DNA of 64,000 bases from Rhodanobacter lindaniclasticus (GTDB lineage: Bacteria > Pseudomonadota > Gammaproteobacteria > Xanthomonadales > Rhodanobacteraceae): the NCBI RefSeq assembly GCF_004799035.1, contig NZ_MWIO01000030.1, forward strand, positions 62,001-126,000, in the 5' to 3' direction. The notes under the pieces were generated by a model, which saw nothing but the letters and a program-made list of their open reading frames with translations, had not been told where the DNA came from and did no database searches. The position numbers and the translations under genes are program-made. This document shows, piece after piece, positions 52,207 through 61,147 of this stretch. How positions within the stretch are numbered: position 1 is the stretch's first letter; each line of letters begins with the position of its first letter.

Positions 52207-54057
52207 ATGCTCTCGCTGTTCCAGCGCAAACGGGTGCCACCCACCGCCGGCACACCGCCCACATCCGCCATCGAAACTCCAAAAGGGTCGATGCGGCCGG
52301 AGTCGGCCGCATCGCTGCTGGCGACGCCGCGTCGACAGAAACTGCTGGAACACATCTGGCAGCGCACATCGCTCTCGCGCCGACAGTTCGCCACGCTCTA
52401 CCTCGCCCCACTGGAGCGCTACGCCGAGTTGGTCCAGCAGTTCCCGGCCTCCGAGAACCACCACCACGCCTATCCGGGCGGCATGCTGGACCACGGCCTG
52501 GAGATCGTCGCCTATGCGCTGAAGCTGCGGCAGTCATACCTGCTGCCTGCGGGCGTCACGCCGGAGGCACAGGCGGCCCAGGCCGAAGCCTGGACCGCAG
52601 GCACGGCCTACGCGGCCTTGCTGCACGACATCGGCAAGATTGCGGTCGATCTGCACGTCGAGCATGCCGACGGCAGCGTCTGGCATCCCTGGCACGGCCC
52701 GCTGCGAAAGCCCTACCGCTTCCGTTACCGAAAGGAGCGCGAGTACCGCCTGCACAGCGCCGCCACCGGGCTGCTCTACGTGCGCCTTCTCGATCGGGAC
52801 ATCTTCGACTGGCTCAGCGGCTATCCCGACGTCTGGGCCGCGCTGCTGTACGTGCTGGCCGGCCAGTACGAGCACGCTGGCACGCTCGGCGAACTGGTCG
52901 TGCAGGCCGACCAGGCATCGGTCGCCCAGGAACTCGGCGGCGATCCCAGCAAGGCGCTGGCGGCGCCCAAGCATGCGCTGCAACGCAAATTGCTCGACGG
53001 CTTGCGCTACCTGCTCAAGGAAGAATTCAAGTTGAACCAGGCCGGTCCGGCGGACGGTTGGCTGACCCAAGACGCTCTGTGGCTGGTGAGCAAGACCGTC
53101 TCCGACAAGCTGCGCGCACATCTGCTGTCGCAGGGCATCGACGGCATCCCGGCGAGCAATACGGCGGTGTTCAACGTGCTGCAGGATCACGGCATCGTGC
53201 AACCGACGCCGGATGGCAAGGCGATCTGGAAGGCTACCGTCACCAGCGACGCCGGCTGGTCGCACGCCTTCACGTTCCTGAAACTCTCGCCGGCCATGAT
53301 CTGGGATGCCGCCGACCGGCCGGCGCCGTTCGCAGGCCGTGTGCAGGTCGAAGAGGAACAGGCGGAGCCGCCGCCGCTAGCGCCGGCGGTGGCCGATGGG
53401 CCGCGCGTGGAAGGCACCGAAGCTGCACCCGCGAGCACGGCGCCGATCGCATCCATAGCCACAGACACCGGCGTGGCCGCGCTGCTCGATCTGCTGGGCG
53501 ACACCGCTCCACCCACAGCATCGGAGACCCCGACTTGCCCTGTTGCCGAGGCCGAGCCGGCCCCTTCGACCGTGCCCACGCCAGGAATGAGCCTCGCGCC
53601 TTCCCAGGATCGCGCGGAGCCCTCCGGGGCGCACTTCATGGCCTGGCTGCGCCAGAGCATCCAGACGCGCAAGCTCATCATCAACGACGCCAAGGCCCTG
53701 GTGCATACCGTCGCCGGTACGACCTACCTCGTCAGCCCCGGCGTGTTCCAGCGCTACGCGCAGGAGTACCTTCAAGTCGCCGCGCTGGCCAAGCAGGAGA
53801 AGCTGGAGGGGTGGCAGTGGGTACAGAAGCGCTTCGAGAAGCTGGGACAGCACCGCAAGCAGCCGAGCGGGCTGAACATCTGGACCTGCGAAGTCACGGG
53901 GCCGCGCAAGTCGCGCCGGCTGCACGGCTACCTGCTCGTCAGCCCGGATGCGCTGTTCCAGGAGACGCCGCCAGACAACCCATACCTGCGGCTCCTCAAC
54001 GAGGCCGCAAAGCGCGATGATTCAGCCCTTGGGGGCAAGGACGACGATCAGGCGTAG
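52207..54057 (+). CDS. traI: Relaxase, MobH family (TraI_2; PFL_4751 type, TIGR03760)
   Basis: 616 aa. The N-terminal TraI_2 domain has NHHHAYPGGMLDHGLEIV near 80-97 and the HD-type metal motif LLHDIGKIAVD (H140, D141), the MobH signature. A Pro/Ala-rich linker (~380-470) leads to the C-terminal DNA-binding domain (FMAWLRQSIQTRKLIIND onward). It nicks oriT and guides the transferred strand. Its start follows CGAGG. Confidence 0.95.
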   Translation: MLSLFQRKRVPPTAGTPPTSAIETPKGSMRPESAASLLATPRRQKLLEHIWQRTSLSRRQFATLYLAPLERYAELVQQFPASENHHHAYPGGMLDHGLEIVAYALKLRQSYLLPAGVTPEAQAAQAEAWTAGTAYAALLHDIGKIAVDLHVEHADGSVWHPWHGPLRKPYRFRYRKEREYRLHSAATGLLYVRLLDRDIFDWLSGYPDVWAALLYVLAGQYEHAGTLGELVVQADQASVAQELGGDPSKALAAPKHALQRKLLDGLRYLLKEEFKLNQAGPADGWLTQDALWLVSKTVSDKLRAHLLSQGIDGIPASNTAVFNVLQDHGIVQPTPDGKAIWKATVTSDAGWSHAFTFLKLSPAMIWDAADRPAPFAGRVQVEEEQAEPPPLAPAVADGPRVEGTEAAPASTAPIASIATDTGVAALLDLLGDTAPPTASETPTCPVAEAEPAPSTVPTPGMSLAPSQDRAEPSGAHFMAWLRQSIQTRKLIINDAKALVHTVAGTTYLVSPGVFQRYAQEYLQVAALAKQEKLEGWQWVQKRFEKLGQHRKQPSGLNIWTCEVTGPRKSRRLHGYLLVSPDALFQETPPDNPYLRLLNEAAKRDDSALGGKDDDQA

Positions 54058-54083
54058 GCATGCGACCGCTGTGCGGGCCGGCT

Positions 54084-54383
54084 TCAATCTGCGGATGGGG
54101 CCGACTCTGCCAGCTTGGCTTCGGTCAGAGTCATCAAGTGGGCGGAACTGCATTTCAGCGCACGGGCGATCTTGAGGATGAGAGGGAGCGTGGGGACATG
54201 CTCGCCGCGCTCGATCTTGCCCATGTGCGACCGTTCGATGCCGGCCATGTGGGCCAGCGTTTCCTGAGCGATACCCTGGTTGGTTCTTTCTTCCCGCACG
54301 GCAGCCCCAAACGCGATGGCTGGTTCCGCTTCGTAGGTAGTGGTGCCGGTGGGGCGGCCCCTTTGGATCGAACGCTTTGGCAT
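54084..54383 (-). CDS. XRE-family transcriptional regulator
   Basis: 99 aa. A standard lambda-type HTH covers residues ~26-85 (GAAVREERTNQGIAQETLAHMAGIERSHMGKIERGE). The start chosen is the ATG at 54383; a TTG two codons before is possible. It is divergent from the headless LysR-like gene, with a GTTAA/TTAAC palindrome in the 106-base gap. It probably represses itself or a transfer promoter, which is inference. Confidence 0.85.
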   Translation of the reverse strand: MPKRSIQRGRPTGTTTYEAEPAIAFGAAVREERTNQGIAQETLAHMAGIERSHMGKIERGEHVPTLPLILKIARALKCSSAHLMTLTEAKLAESAPSAD

Positions 54384-54420
54384 TGCCAAGAGCGTCGAAC
54401 ACGGTCACGATTTAAACCAC

Positions 54421-54432
54421 GTTAAACTTAAC
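54421..54432. promoter_or_regulatory. Palindrome in the XRE / LysR-like divergent promoter
   Basis: GTTAA-AC-TTAAC lies in the AT-rich centre of the gap between the divergent starts, a typical place for an XRE operator. Confidence 0.35.
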
Positions 54433-54489
54433 TCATTCAACGGATTCGAGATCAGTTGCCACGAGTTCACCGCCTGGGGGGAGCTGGAC

Positions 54490-55116
54490 GTGGAATCGAG
54501 TGACATCACCGCCGAAATTCGCATGGCCGTCCTCGGCGAATGGGTGCCTCCCCAGCTCGCCGACGTGCTCGCCCTGCAGCGTGCCGAAGAGCCGGAGACT
54601 CATGCCGTCCTGGCCGGCTGGACAGATCCCGGTCGAGGCGCGGAGCTGCCGGACGACGGCTTCGACTTCGCCTTGTCTGCGGTTGCCCGGCAGTGGCCTG
54701 GCTGGGTATGCGAACCGCTGTGGCATGACACGCTGGCGGTCGCCGTGGCCAAGCGCTCCCACCTGCTGGCCTACCGTGAAGTGCCGTGCCAGGAAGTGCT
54801 CAAGCAGCCCTTGATCTGCGCGCAGTCCACGACCGATGAACCATGGCGCATGACCGTGCAGCGTGTGTTCGAGAACGCGCTGCAAGAGCGAGAGCAAACG
54901 GTGGAGACATTCGATGTGGCGATGACGCTGGTTGCCGCCGGGTACGGGATCGCCATTGCGCCTGCCGCGAGACTGGCGAGCTACCTACGCCGAGGCATCG
55001 CCGTGCGGCCGCTGGCCGGCGCACCAACGATCGTGATGGCTTACCTGCTCCGCCGCGATGCTTCCTTGTCGGACACCCAGGCAAGATTCGCCCGCCGCGC
55101 GCGCCTGGTGTCCTGA
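54490..55116 (+). CDS. LysR substrate-binding domain protein lacking the HTH
   Basis: 208 aa from a GTG start preceded by GGGGGAG. The protein is the periplasmic-binding-like effector domain of LysR regulators (subdomains ~10-90 and ~90-190, with VAVAKRSHLLAYREV and GYGIAIAPA). No DNA-binding HTH exists upstream in any frame: the open frame extends only to 54340 and that part overlaps the XRE gene start. Either the gene is a remnant, or it works as a stand-alone ligand-binding partner. Similar genes occur next to the integrase in related ICEs, so it may be conserved. Confidence 0.7.
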   Translation: MESSDITAEIRMAVLGEWVPPQLADVLALQRAEEPETHAVLAGWTDPGRGAELPDDGFDFALSAVARQWPGWVCEPLWHDTLAVAVAKRSHLLAYREVPCQEVLKQPLICAQSTTDEPWRMTVQRVFENALQEREQTVETFDVAMTLVAAGYGIAIAPAARLASYLRRGIAVRPLAGAPTIVMAYLLRRDASLSDTQARFARRARLVS

Positions 55117-55163
55117 CAGACGCGCGGGGATCGGGGTTTCGCCACGATCCCGCATTCCTGCTG

Positions 55164-57017
55164 CTAGGCGACCCCGACTCGCGGCGGGGTCCATTCGCTT
55201 TCCTTCACGGCTGTGCTCACTGCCATGACGAGCTTGTCGAGATTGCTGGCCGTCACGCCCTCCAGTGCCGAACGCCCCCGCAGCATCGAGCGCGGCTGCA
55301 GCAGTGCATGGTAGATCTGCCAAGGGTCGGCACCCCTGGTCAGCTTGAGGACGGACTGGATCAGCTCGTGCTTGAGTGGGTCGAGGTGCCAGTCCGGCAC
55401 CCGCTGGCCGCGGTTGCCCACGTTCAACGCCAGCAAGTTGCCCGCCTTGATCTCGTAGCTGATCCACCTGCGGGACTTGCCCGCCATCTTCGCAAACGCA
55501 GCGACGGGAAGGTTGTGCGGCGCCTCGAAGACATCGAACAGCTCCATCCTCTCGCGCTGAATGTCCGAAGGCACCAGCGGCGCGGCCGATCGAGGGGGCG
55601 GAACCGCCGGCAGCCGATGTGCGGCGGCAGAAACCAACGGCATGGCGTCGCCGGGCTTCGTCACGAGCAGGATTGGCGAAGCGGCAACCGGCGTGGAGGG
55701 TGCGCTTGCGGTTTGCTCATTCGGGAACGCGGGAACGCCTTCCAGATGCACGGTGAGCGGCATGCTGGCCGCCTCGACCTGGTTCTGCTCGAAGAGGTCG
55801 AGCCGATCGGCCCAGTCCTGCATCATGCGGCGACGCTGCTCCACGTACTCGGCATGGTTGTAGGTCGCGCTGACCTTGTTGGGATCGACATGCGAGAGCT
55901 GTGCATCCACCCAGACCTTCGGGTAGCCGATCTCGTTGAGCGCAGTGGACATCGTGCCGCGGATACCGTGTCCGGTCAGGCGTTCCTGATAGCCCATGCG
56001 TTTGAGCGCACCATTGAGCGTGTTCTCGCTGATGCGCTTCTTCAAGTCGCTGTCGTGTCGGAACAGGTGGCGCTGGGCCGGCTTGAACTCATCCAGCAGG
56101 TGCCGGACGATCTCCATGGCCTGAATCGACAGCGGCACGATGTAGGGCGGGATGTCCTTTGGCTGCTGGCGCTTCTTGCGCATATCCAACTGGAGTTGCT
56201 TCACGACGTCGGGCGGGATGATCCACAGCCCGCGGTCCAGATCGAATTGATCCGGCGTCGCCTGTCGCAGCTCGCCGGTTCGCACGCCGGTCAGCAGCAA
56301 TAGCCGCAGCCCGAGCTGGGTCTGCCGCCTGCCGCGATAGCTGCGCAGCCTCTGCAACAGCTTCGGCAGCTCGGCCATGCGCAGGAACGGGTTGTGGTTG
56401 ACGGGTGGCAGCGGCAGCGCCACCACATCGAGATCGGAGGCAGGGTTCTGCTCCAGGCCCGGCACGATCACCAGCGCGTAGCGGAACAGTTGGTTGAACC
56501 ACGTCCTGACTTTCTCGGCGACGGAGAGCGCCCTGCGCTTCTCGATCTTGGCGATCACCTCCAAGAGGTCGGGACGCTTGATCTCATAGATCGACCGTTT
56601 GCCCAAGGTGGGCAGCACATCCTTGTCGAAGATGCGCGGAAGTATCGAGAGGGTCGTCTGCCGGCCTTCCTTGAGGCTGAGCCCGCGATGCTTGAGCCAC
56701 TTGCGATACACCGCCTCGAAGGTGTTTTCGTCGGCGAGCCGGACAGCAGTGCGTTTCTGCTTGCGGTGTACGCGAGGATTGGTGCCTTTGGCCAGCAGGG
56801 CGCGCGCTTCGTCGCGCAGGCTGCGGGCCTCGCGAAGCGTCACCTCCGGGTAGGTGCCGAGCGACATCCGCTTCTGCTTGCCCGCCCAGTAGTAGCGGAA
56901 GTGCCAAGTCCTGCCCCCTGCAGCGGTGACGGCCAGGGAGAGGCCATCCAAGTCAGGGAGGGTGTATGCCTTGCCTGTTGCCTTGGCCTGTCGAACGGCC
57001 AGGTCTGAGAGTGCCAT
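55164..57017 (-). CDS. int: Tyrosine integrase with long C-terminal extension
   Basis: 617 aa. The start at 57017 has AGGAG at the right distance; an ATG at 57035 is less likely. An N-terminal arm-binding domain (DUF4102-like: LPDLDGLSLAVTAAGGRTWHFRY) is followed by the core-binding and catalytic domains with R246 (TGVRTGEL), H350-x-x-R353 (HGIRGT), H376 and the nucleophile Y386. About 230 residues follow the tyrosine, ending in a separate helical segment; P4-type integrases usually end soon after it. It inserts the ICE in the adjacent tRNA-Gly. Confidence 0.95.
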   Translation of the reverse strand: MALSDLAVRQAKATGKAYTLPDLDGLSLAVTAAGGRTWHFRYYWAGKQKRMSLGTYPEVTLREARSLRDEARALLAKGTNPRVHRKQKRTAVRLADENTFEAVYRKWLKHRGLSLKEGRQTTLSILPRIFDKDVLPTLGKRSIYEIKRPDLLEVIAKIEKRRALSVAEKVRTWFNQLFRYALVIVPGLEQNPASDLDVVALPLPPVNHNPFLRMAELPKLLQRLRSYRGRRQTQLGLRLLLLTGVRTGELRQATPDQFDLDRGLWIIPPDVVKQLQLDMRKKRQQPKDIPPYIVPLSIQAMEIVRHLLDEFKPAQRHLFRHDSDLKKRISENTLNGALKRMGYQERLTGHGIRGTMSTALNEIGYPKVWVDAQLSHVDPNKVSATYNHAEYVEQRRRMMQDWADRLDLFEQNQVEAASMPLTVHLEGVPAFPNEQTASAPSTPVAASPILLVTKPGDAMPLVSAAAHRLPAVPPPRSAAPLVPSDIQRERMELFDVFEAPHNLPVAAFAKMAGKSRRWISYEIKAGNLLALNVGNRGQRVPDWHLDPLKHELIQSVLKLTRGADPWQIYHALLQPRSMLRGRSALEGVTASNLDKLVMAVSTAVKESEWTPPRVGVA

Positions 57018-57111
57018 GCTCTTGCTCCTGAACATGAGTCAGGAACCAGATGCTGGTCACGTCGACCTCGCCCCTCCATCAACAATCCGGAATCAGCCGC
57101 GCCCGCAAAAA

Positions 57112-57242
57112 TGGACTTGTTTGTGGACTTAAAAGTCCCGGCTGTAGGCGGATCGCAGTGGACTACGGCAGAACATCAAAGAGAGGAAAAGTCCTTGTGA
57201 GGCAACGACTTGTAGACTCTCTTGGACTTCTGCGGAAGTCCG
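57112..57242. promoter_or_regulatory. Six GGACTT/AAGTCC repeats in the attachment region
   Basis: GGACTT at 57113-57118, 57125-57130 and 57224-57229; AAGTCC at 57133-57138, 57189-57194 and 57236-57241. Two pairs form close palindromes. The position between integrase gene and tRNA fits arm-type integrase or excisionase sites. 57036-57111 shows nothing else. Confidence 0.6.
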
Positions 57243-57255
57243 CAGATTGATGCAG

Positions 57256-57329
57256 TGGAGCGGGTGAAGGGAATCGAACCCTCGTCAGTAGCTTGGGAAG
57301 CTACAGCTCTACCATTGAGCTACACCCGC
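57256..57329 (-). tRNA. tRNA-Gly(CCC), integration target of the ICE
   Basis: Acceptor stem GCGGGTG (57323-57329 on the minus strand) pairs with CACCCGC; U73 at 57259; CCA is encoded at 57256-57258. The anticodon loop TTCCCAA is closed by GTAGC/GCTAC, giving CCC. The T-arm GGTTCGATTCC is present. Its 3' end faces the integrase gene, so its last ~20 bases serve as the attachment core. Confidence 0.95.
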
Positions 57330-57523
57330 GGCGGGTCCGCGCATGGTAACCCGGGTGGCGCGCGCTGGGAACTGGCCGCGCGACCCAATGGCGGCTTAAC
57401 CGGAGATGGCCCGCAGGTGAACCGTTCCGGCCGCCGTGCGTTGGATAAGGCATGGATAACCCGCCCCATGCGCATAATCGACCCGTGCCACTGCCGCACC
57501 CACCGTCCCCAGGGGAGACCGCC

Positions 57524-59653
57524 ATGCGGATCTTGACCAAACTGTTCGTTTCGCGCTCGTGGCACGCCGCGGCGCTGGCCGTGCTGCTGGCCGCCGGCGG
57601 TGTCGCCCACGCGCAGGCCGCCGGCGACGACGACTACGCGCCGCCCAGCCGGGTGGCCCGGCTGTCGTGGTCCAGCGGCGAGCTCGGCCTGCTGCCGGCC
57701 AGCGCCCGCGACTGGAGCGACGCCAGCGTCAACCGCCCGCTGACCACCGGCGACAAGCTTTCCAGCGGAGACGATAGCCGCGCCGAACTCGAACTGGGCG
57801 GCGCCACCCTGCGGCTCGACCAGCGCACCGACATGGGCGTGCTCGACCTGGACGACCAACTGGCCCAGATCGAACTGACCCAGGGCACGCTGAGCCTCAG
57901 CGTGCGCCAGCTCGAGCAGGGCCAGAGCTACGAGATCGACACGCCCACCGTGGCGCTGGTGATCGACCAGCCCGGCCGCGTGCGCGTGGACATCGACGGC
58001 AACGAGACCCGCGTCACCGTGTTCGACGGCAAGGCCACCGTATACGGCGAGAACGATGCGCAGCGCGACGTGTTCGCCGGGCGCAGCTACCGCTTCGTCG
58101 ACTCCGATCTGGCCACCATCGCGATCAGCGACATCGACGGCGGCGACGATTTCGACGCCTGGGTGGACCAGCGCGACCAGCGCTACGCGCAATCGCGCAG
58201 CGGCCAGTACGTCTCGCCCGACGTGGTCGGCTACCAGGACCTGGACCAGTACGGCGAATGGCAGGACGACAGCGACTACGGCGCCGTGTGGTACCCGAGC
58301 AACGTCGCCGTGGGCTGGGCGCCGTATCGCGACGGCCACTGGGCCTACATCGCGCCGTGGGGCTGGACCTGGATCGACGCCATGCCGTGGGGCTACGCGC
58401 CGTACCACTACGGCCGCTGGGCGCACACCCACCGCGGCTGGGGCTGGGTCCCCGGGCCGCGCTACGCCCGACCGATCTACGCGCCGGCGCTGGTCGCCTT
58501 CGTCGGCGGCGGCGGCTTCTCGGTGGGCATCGGCAGTGGCCCGGTCGGCTGGTTCCCGCTCGGCCCGGGCGAGGTCTACAACCCGTGGTACCGCTGCAAC
58601 CGCGACTACTACCGCCGCGTCAACGTCAACAACATCCGCGTGACCCGGCACATCACCCGCGTGGCCGTCGACGATCGCGTCGCCCGCCATTACGACCGTT
58701 ACCGCAACAACCGGCCGTTCGACGAGCACTATGCCAACCGCTACGCACCGCGCGGCATCACGGCGATGTCGTCGCGCGAATTCGCCGCCGGCGCCGGTGT
58801 GCAACGCCACCTGGTCAAGCTCGACCCGGCCCGGCTGGCATCGACCAGGGTGGCGCCGCGCGGCGTGGACATGATCCGCCCGCTGCCGCGCAACGCGGTC
58901 AACCAGCGCAGCGCGCACGTGCGCCAGCTGCCCACCGGTGGCTTCCAGCGCACGGTGGTCGCGCGCCGCGCGCCACCCGTGGTGGCCGCCGACCTCGCCG
59001 TTCGACCGGGCACTGCGCGGACAGGATCGAACGTGCGCGTGCTGAATCCACGCCGCGCCGAGCTGTCCGCGCGGAACGTCACCGAGCCGAGCCGCCCGCC
59101 CGCGCGCAGCGCCGGCGCCACGGCCGCAACGCTGCCAGTGCCTGGCCGGGTAACGTCGGCCGCGCCCGCGCCACGCGAGGAACTGCGTTCGGCACGCTAC
59201 GCCCATCCGCAGGATCGCCGGCGCGACACCCCGGCCGCGATGCCGCGGCCCGGAGTCAGCTACATCAGCCCGGCGGCGCGCAGCGAACCGTCGCTGCCGC
59301 GCGTGGCGCCGATCCGCCGCGCCGACGCCGGCGAGCCGGCCGTGCGGGAACGCCCCGCAGGCGTCTCCAGGCCCGTGGCCGATCCGCCGCGCGTGCGCAC
59401 CGAGCCCCGCGTCGAGCGCCCGGCAACAAGCCGCCCGAACATCATGCGCCAGCCGCCACGCGAAATCGCCCGCCCCACCGCGGTGCGCGAGGCGCCACGG
59501 CCGCAACCGATCCAGCGCCAGGCGCCACGACCGATGACCCAGCCGCGTGCGCCGACGCCGCGCGCCACGCCGCCCCAGCGCGTGGCCCCGCCGGTGCGCG
59601 CCGAAGTGCAGCGCGGGCGGCAGGTCGACCATCGCCAGCAGCGCGAGCAGTGA
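57524..59653 (+). CDS. FecR-domain / DUF6600 protein, exported
   Basis: 709 aa from 57524, preceded by AGGGGAG. Signal peptide ends near AHAQ. A FecR-like domain (~45-215) is followed by a DUF6600-like region rich in Trp, Tyr and Gly (WAPYRDGHWAYIAPWGWTW) and an extended Arg/Pro/Ala-rich tail (~450-709). Such proteins are usually envelope proteins; no TonB or sigma factor gene accompanies it here. First chromosomal gene after the tRNA. The low-complexity tail makes long shadow frames on the other strand, which are not genes. Confidence 0.8.
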   Translation: MRILTKLFVSRSWHAAALAVLLAAGGVAHAQAAGDDDYAPPSRVARLSWSSGELGLLPASARDWSDASVNRPLTTGDKLSSGDDSRAELELGGATLRLDQRTDMGVLDLDDQLAQIELTQGTLSLSVRQLEQGQSYEIDTPTVALVIDQPGRVRVDIDGNETRVTVFDGKATVYGENDAQRDVFAGRSYRFVDSDLATIAISDIDGGDDFDAWVDQRDQRYAQSRSGQYVSPDVVGYQDLDQYGEWQDDSDYGAVWYPSNVAVGWAPYRDGHWAYIAPWGWTWIDAMPWGYAPYHYGRWAHTHRGWGWVPGPRYARPIYAPALVAFVGGGGFSVGIGSGPVGWFPLGPGEVYNPWYRCNRDYYRRVNVNNIRVTRHITRVAVDDRVARHYDRYRNNRPFDEHYANRYAPRGITAMSSREFAAGAGVQRHLVKLDPARLASTRVAPRGVDMIRPLPRNAVNQRSAHVRQLPTGGFQRTVVARRAPPVVAADLAVRPGTARTGSNVRVLNPRRAELSARNVTEPSRPPARSAGATAATLPVPGRVTSAAPAPREELRSARYAHPQDRRRDTPAAMPRPGVSYISPAARSEPSLPRVAPIRRADAGEPAVRERPAGVSRPVADPPRVRTEPRVERPATSRPNIMRQPPREIARPTAVREAPRPQPIQRQAPRPMTQPRAPTPRATPPQRVAPPVRAEVQRGRQVDHRQQREQ

Positions 59654-59809
59654 GCTGACCCGATACCGCTCGCGGCGGCCACGGAAGGCCGCCGGCGACC
59701 CGCCGCCAGGCCGACCTGCTAAAGTCTGCCGCCCGCGACGGGCACGCGCCCTCGCCCGGCTCCGCCGGCGACCCCACGCCGTCGGCCCCCTGGTTGCCCG
59801 GACCCTCGC

Positions 59810-60514
59810 ATGACGGCTGACGATACCGACAACTTGCCGGCGCACCTGCGCCGCATCCGCAGCTTCGTGTTGCGCGAGGGGCGCATGACGCCGGCGCAGC
59901 AACGCGCGTTCGACACCTTGTGGTCGCGCTACGGCCTGGACTACACCGGCACGCCGCGCGACCTCGACGCCAGCTTCGGCCGCAGCGCGCCACGCGTGCT
60001 GGAAATCGGCTTCGGCAACGGCGAGGCGCTGGCCTGGGCCAGCGAGCACGACCCGGCGCGCGATTACCTGGGCGTGGAAGTGCACGGCCCCGGCGTCGGC
60101 CGCCTGATGAACGCGCTGGCCGCGCGGGACGCCGGCAACGTGCGCATCTACAAGCACGACGCGGTCGAAGTGCTGGAACACGAAATCGCCGTCTCCGCAC
60201 TGTCCGAGGTGCGCATCTGGTTTCCCGACCCGTGGCACAAGAAACGCCACCACAAGCGCCGCCTGGTCCAGCCCGAGTTCGTCGCCCTGCTCGCCTCGCG
60301 CATGGCTCCCGACGGCCTGCTGCACCTGGCCACCGACTGGCAGCCCTACGCCGAGCACATGCTGGAGGTGATGGAAGCCGCCCCCGGCTGGCGCAACGCC
60401 ATCGCTCCCGGCGCATACGCCGACAAACCCGAGTGGCGCATCGAGACGCACTTCGAACGGCGCGGCCTGAAGCTGGGGCACGGGGTGCGGGATCTGCTGT
60501 ACCGAAAAGCGTGA
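59810..60514 (+). CDS. trmB: tRNA (guanine-N7-)-methyltransferase
   Basis: 234 aa. Clear TrmB: SAM motif EIGFGNGE near residue 67, VEVHGPGVG, the conserved [14 protein letters not shown] with catalytic/tRNA-binding residues, and a C-terminal T-x-F-E-x(3)-G pattern (THFERRG). It makes m7G46 in tRNA from SAM. Its last 169 bases overlap antisense with the DUF559 gene. Confidence 0.96.
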   Translation: MTADDTDNLPAHLRRIRSFVLREGRMTPAQQRAFDTLWSRYGLDYTGTPRDLDASFGRSAPRVLEIGFGNGEALAWASEHDPARDYLGVEVHGPGVGRLMNALAARDAGNVRIYKHDAVEVLEHEIAVSALSEVRIWFPDPWHKKRHHKRRLVQPEFVALLASRMAPDGLLHLATDWQPYAEHMLEVMEAAPGWRNAIAPGAYADKPEWRIETHFERRGLKLGHGVRDLLYRKA

Positions 60515-60849
60515 CCCCACCCCAGCACCCGAAAAATCTCCGCCACCACGTCATCAGTGCGCAGCAACACATCATCGTTCCAGAAACGCAGCACCCGATA
60601 CCCTTCGCGCCGCAACGTCTCGGTACGTCGCTCGTCGTACGCCAGCGCATCGAGATGCTGCCCGCCATCCAGCTCGACCACCAGCCGCGCCGGAATGCAG
60701 ACGAAATCCACGATGTAGCCGGCCAGCGGATATTGCCGACGGAATTTGTGGCCGCCCAGTTGCTCGTGGCGCAGGCCACGCCACAAGCGGCGTTCGGCGT
60801 CAGTGCCGTGGTTGCGCAGTGCGCGGGCGCGAATCCATTTGCGCTGCAT
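60346..60849 (-). CDS. DUF559 (restriction-endonuclease-like) protein
   Basis: 167 aa from the ATG at 60849, preceded by GAAGGA. The DUF559 core ([40 protein letters not shown], then VVELDGGQH) is complete, with the D...ExxGGQ variant of the nuclease fold. The last ~55 residues (after VLGWGHAF) are encoded antisense to trmB and look like run-on translation rather than domain. Function of DUF559 proteins is unknown. Confidence 0.8.
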   Translation of the reverse strand: MQRKWIRARALRNHGTDAERRLWRGLRHEQLGGHKFRRQYPLAGYIVDFVCIPARLVVELDGGQHLDALAYDERRTETLRREGYRVLRFWNDDVLLRTDDVVAEIFRVLGWGHAFRYSRSRTPCPSFRPRRSKCVSMRHSGLSAYAPGAMALRQPGAASITSSMCSA

Positions 60850-60897
60850 GGCGAATCCTTCGCTGGAGTCGGGACAAAGAGCGTAACCCCCTCCCAA

Positions 60898-61000
60898 CCT
60901 CCCCCTGCAAGCAGGGGGAGGAGCAAAAACTGGTACGCCTACGCCGTCGCGCAGTGCCCCCTGCCGCGCCTTTGTCCCCTCCCCTGCTCGCAGGGGAGGG
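60898..61000. repeat. Two related palindromic intergenic repeats
   Basis: CCTCCCCCTGC/GCAGGGGGAGG (60898-60908/60911-60921) and CCCTCCCCTGC/GCAGGGGAGGG (60977-60987/60990-61000), each an 11-bp stem with a two-base loop. They lie between the DUF559 and SLC13 genes and resemble REP-type repeats of Xanthomonadales. The gap 60850-61147 otherwise shows no gene. Confidence 0.65.
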
Positions 61001-61147
61001 TCGGGGTGAGGCCCGCCTTTCGCCCTCGATTCACCGAGCCCGCTTATACTCGTCGCCTACCAGCCAGGGACGAATCGACCGCAGCGTGAAGCTTCCACTG
61101 CCCCGCCGTACCCACGAACGCCGGCTGCACTGCCGGGGCGTCAGCTA

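Larger units (their letters stand above)
1..57275. mobile_element. Integrative and conjugative element, type G (Tfc/PFGI-1 family), right part
   Basis: The window holds a near-complete set of proteins of the PFL_46xx/47xx integrating-conjugative-element families in their usual order: PilL N-terminal, PFL_4693, transglycosylase, PFL_4695, TraD, PFL_4697, RAQPRD, PFL_4701 to 4706, PFL_4709 to 4711, TraG-like, DUF3742 and the PFL_4751 relaxase. A tyrosine integrase is transcribed away from a tRNA-Gly whose 3' end faces the element, so the right end lies in the last ~20 bases of the tRNA. The left end is outside the window, and parAB, replication and regulatory genes usual at that end are not seen. 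Cargo sits between transfer blocks. The exact crossover base is not determined. Confidence 0.95.

Noticed and set aside
51240-54020. 926-codon open frame on the plus strand in another phase
   Set aside because: It crosses abiEii, the intergenic gap and the relaxase out of frame; Arg/Ala/Gly composition, no motif, no ribosome-binding site.
57320-60520. 1066-codon open frame on the minus strand
   Set aside because: It spans the FecR-like gene, trmB and the gap between them; its sequence is low-complexity Arg/Ala/Gly and follows the codon shadow of the real genes.
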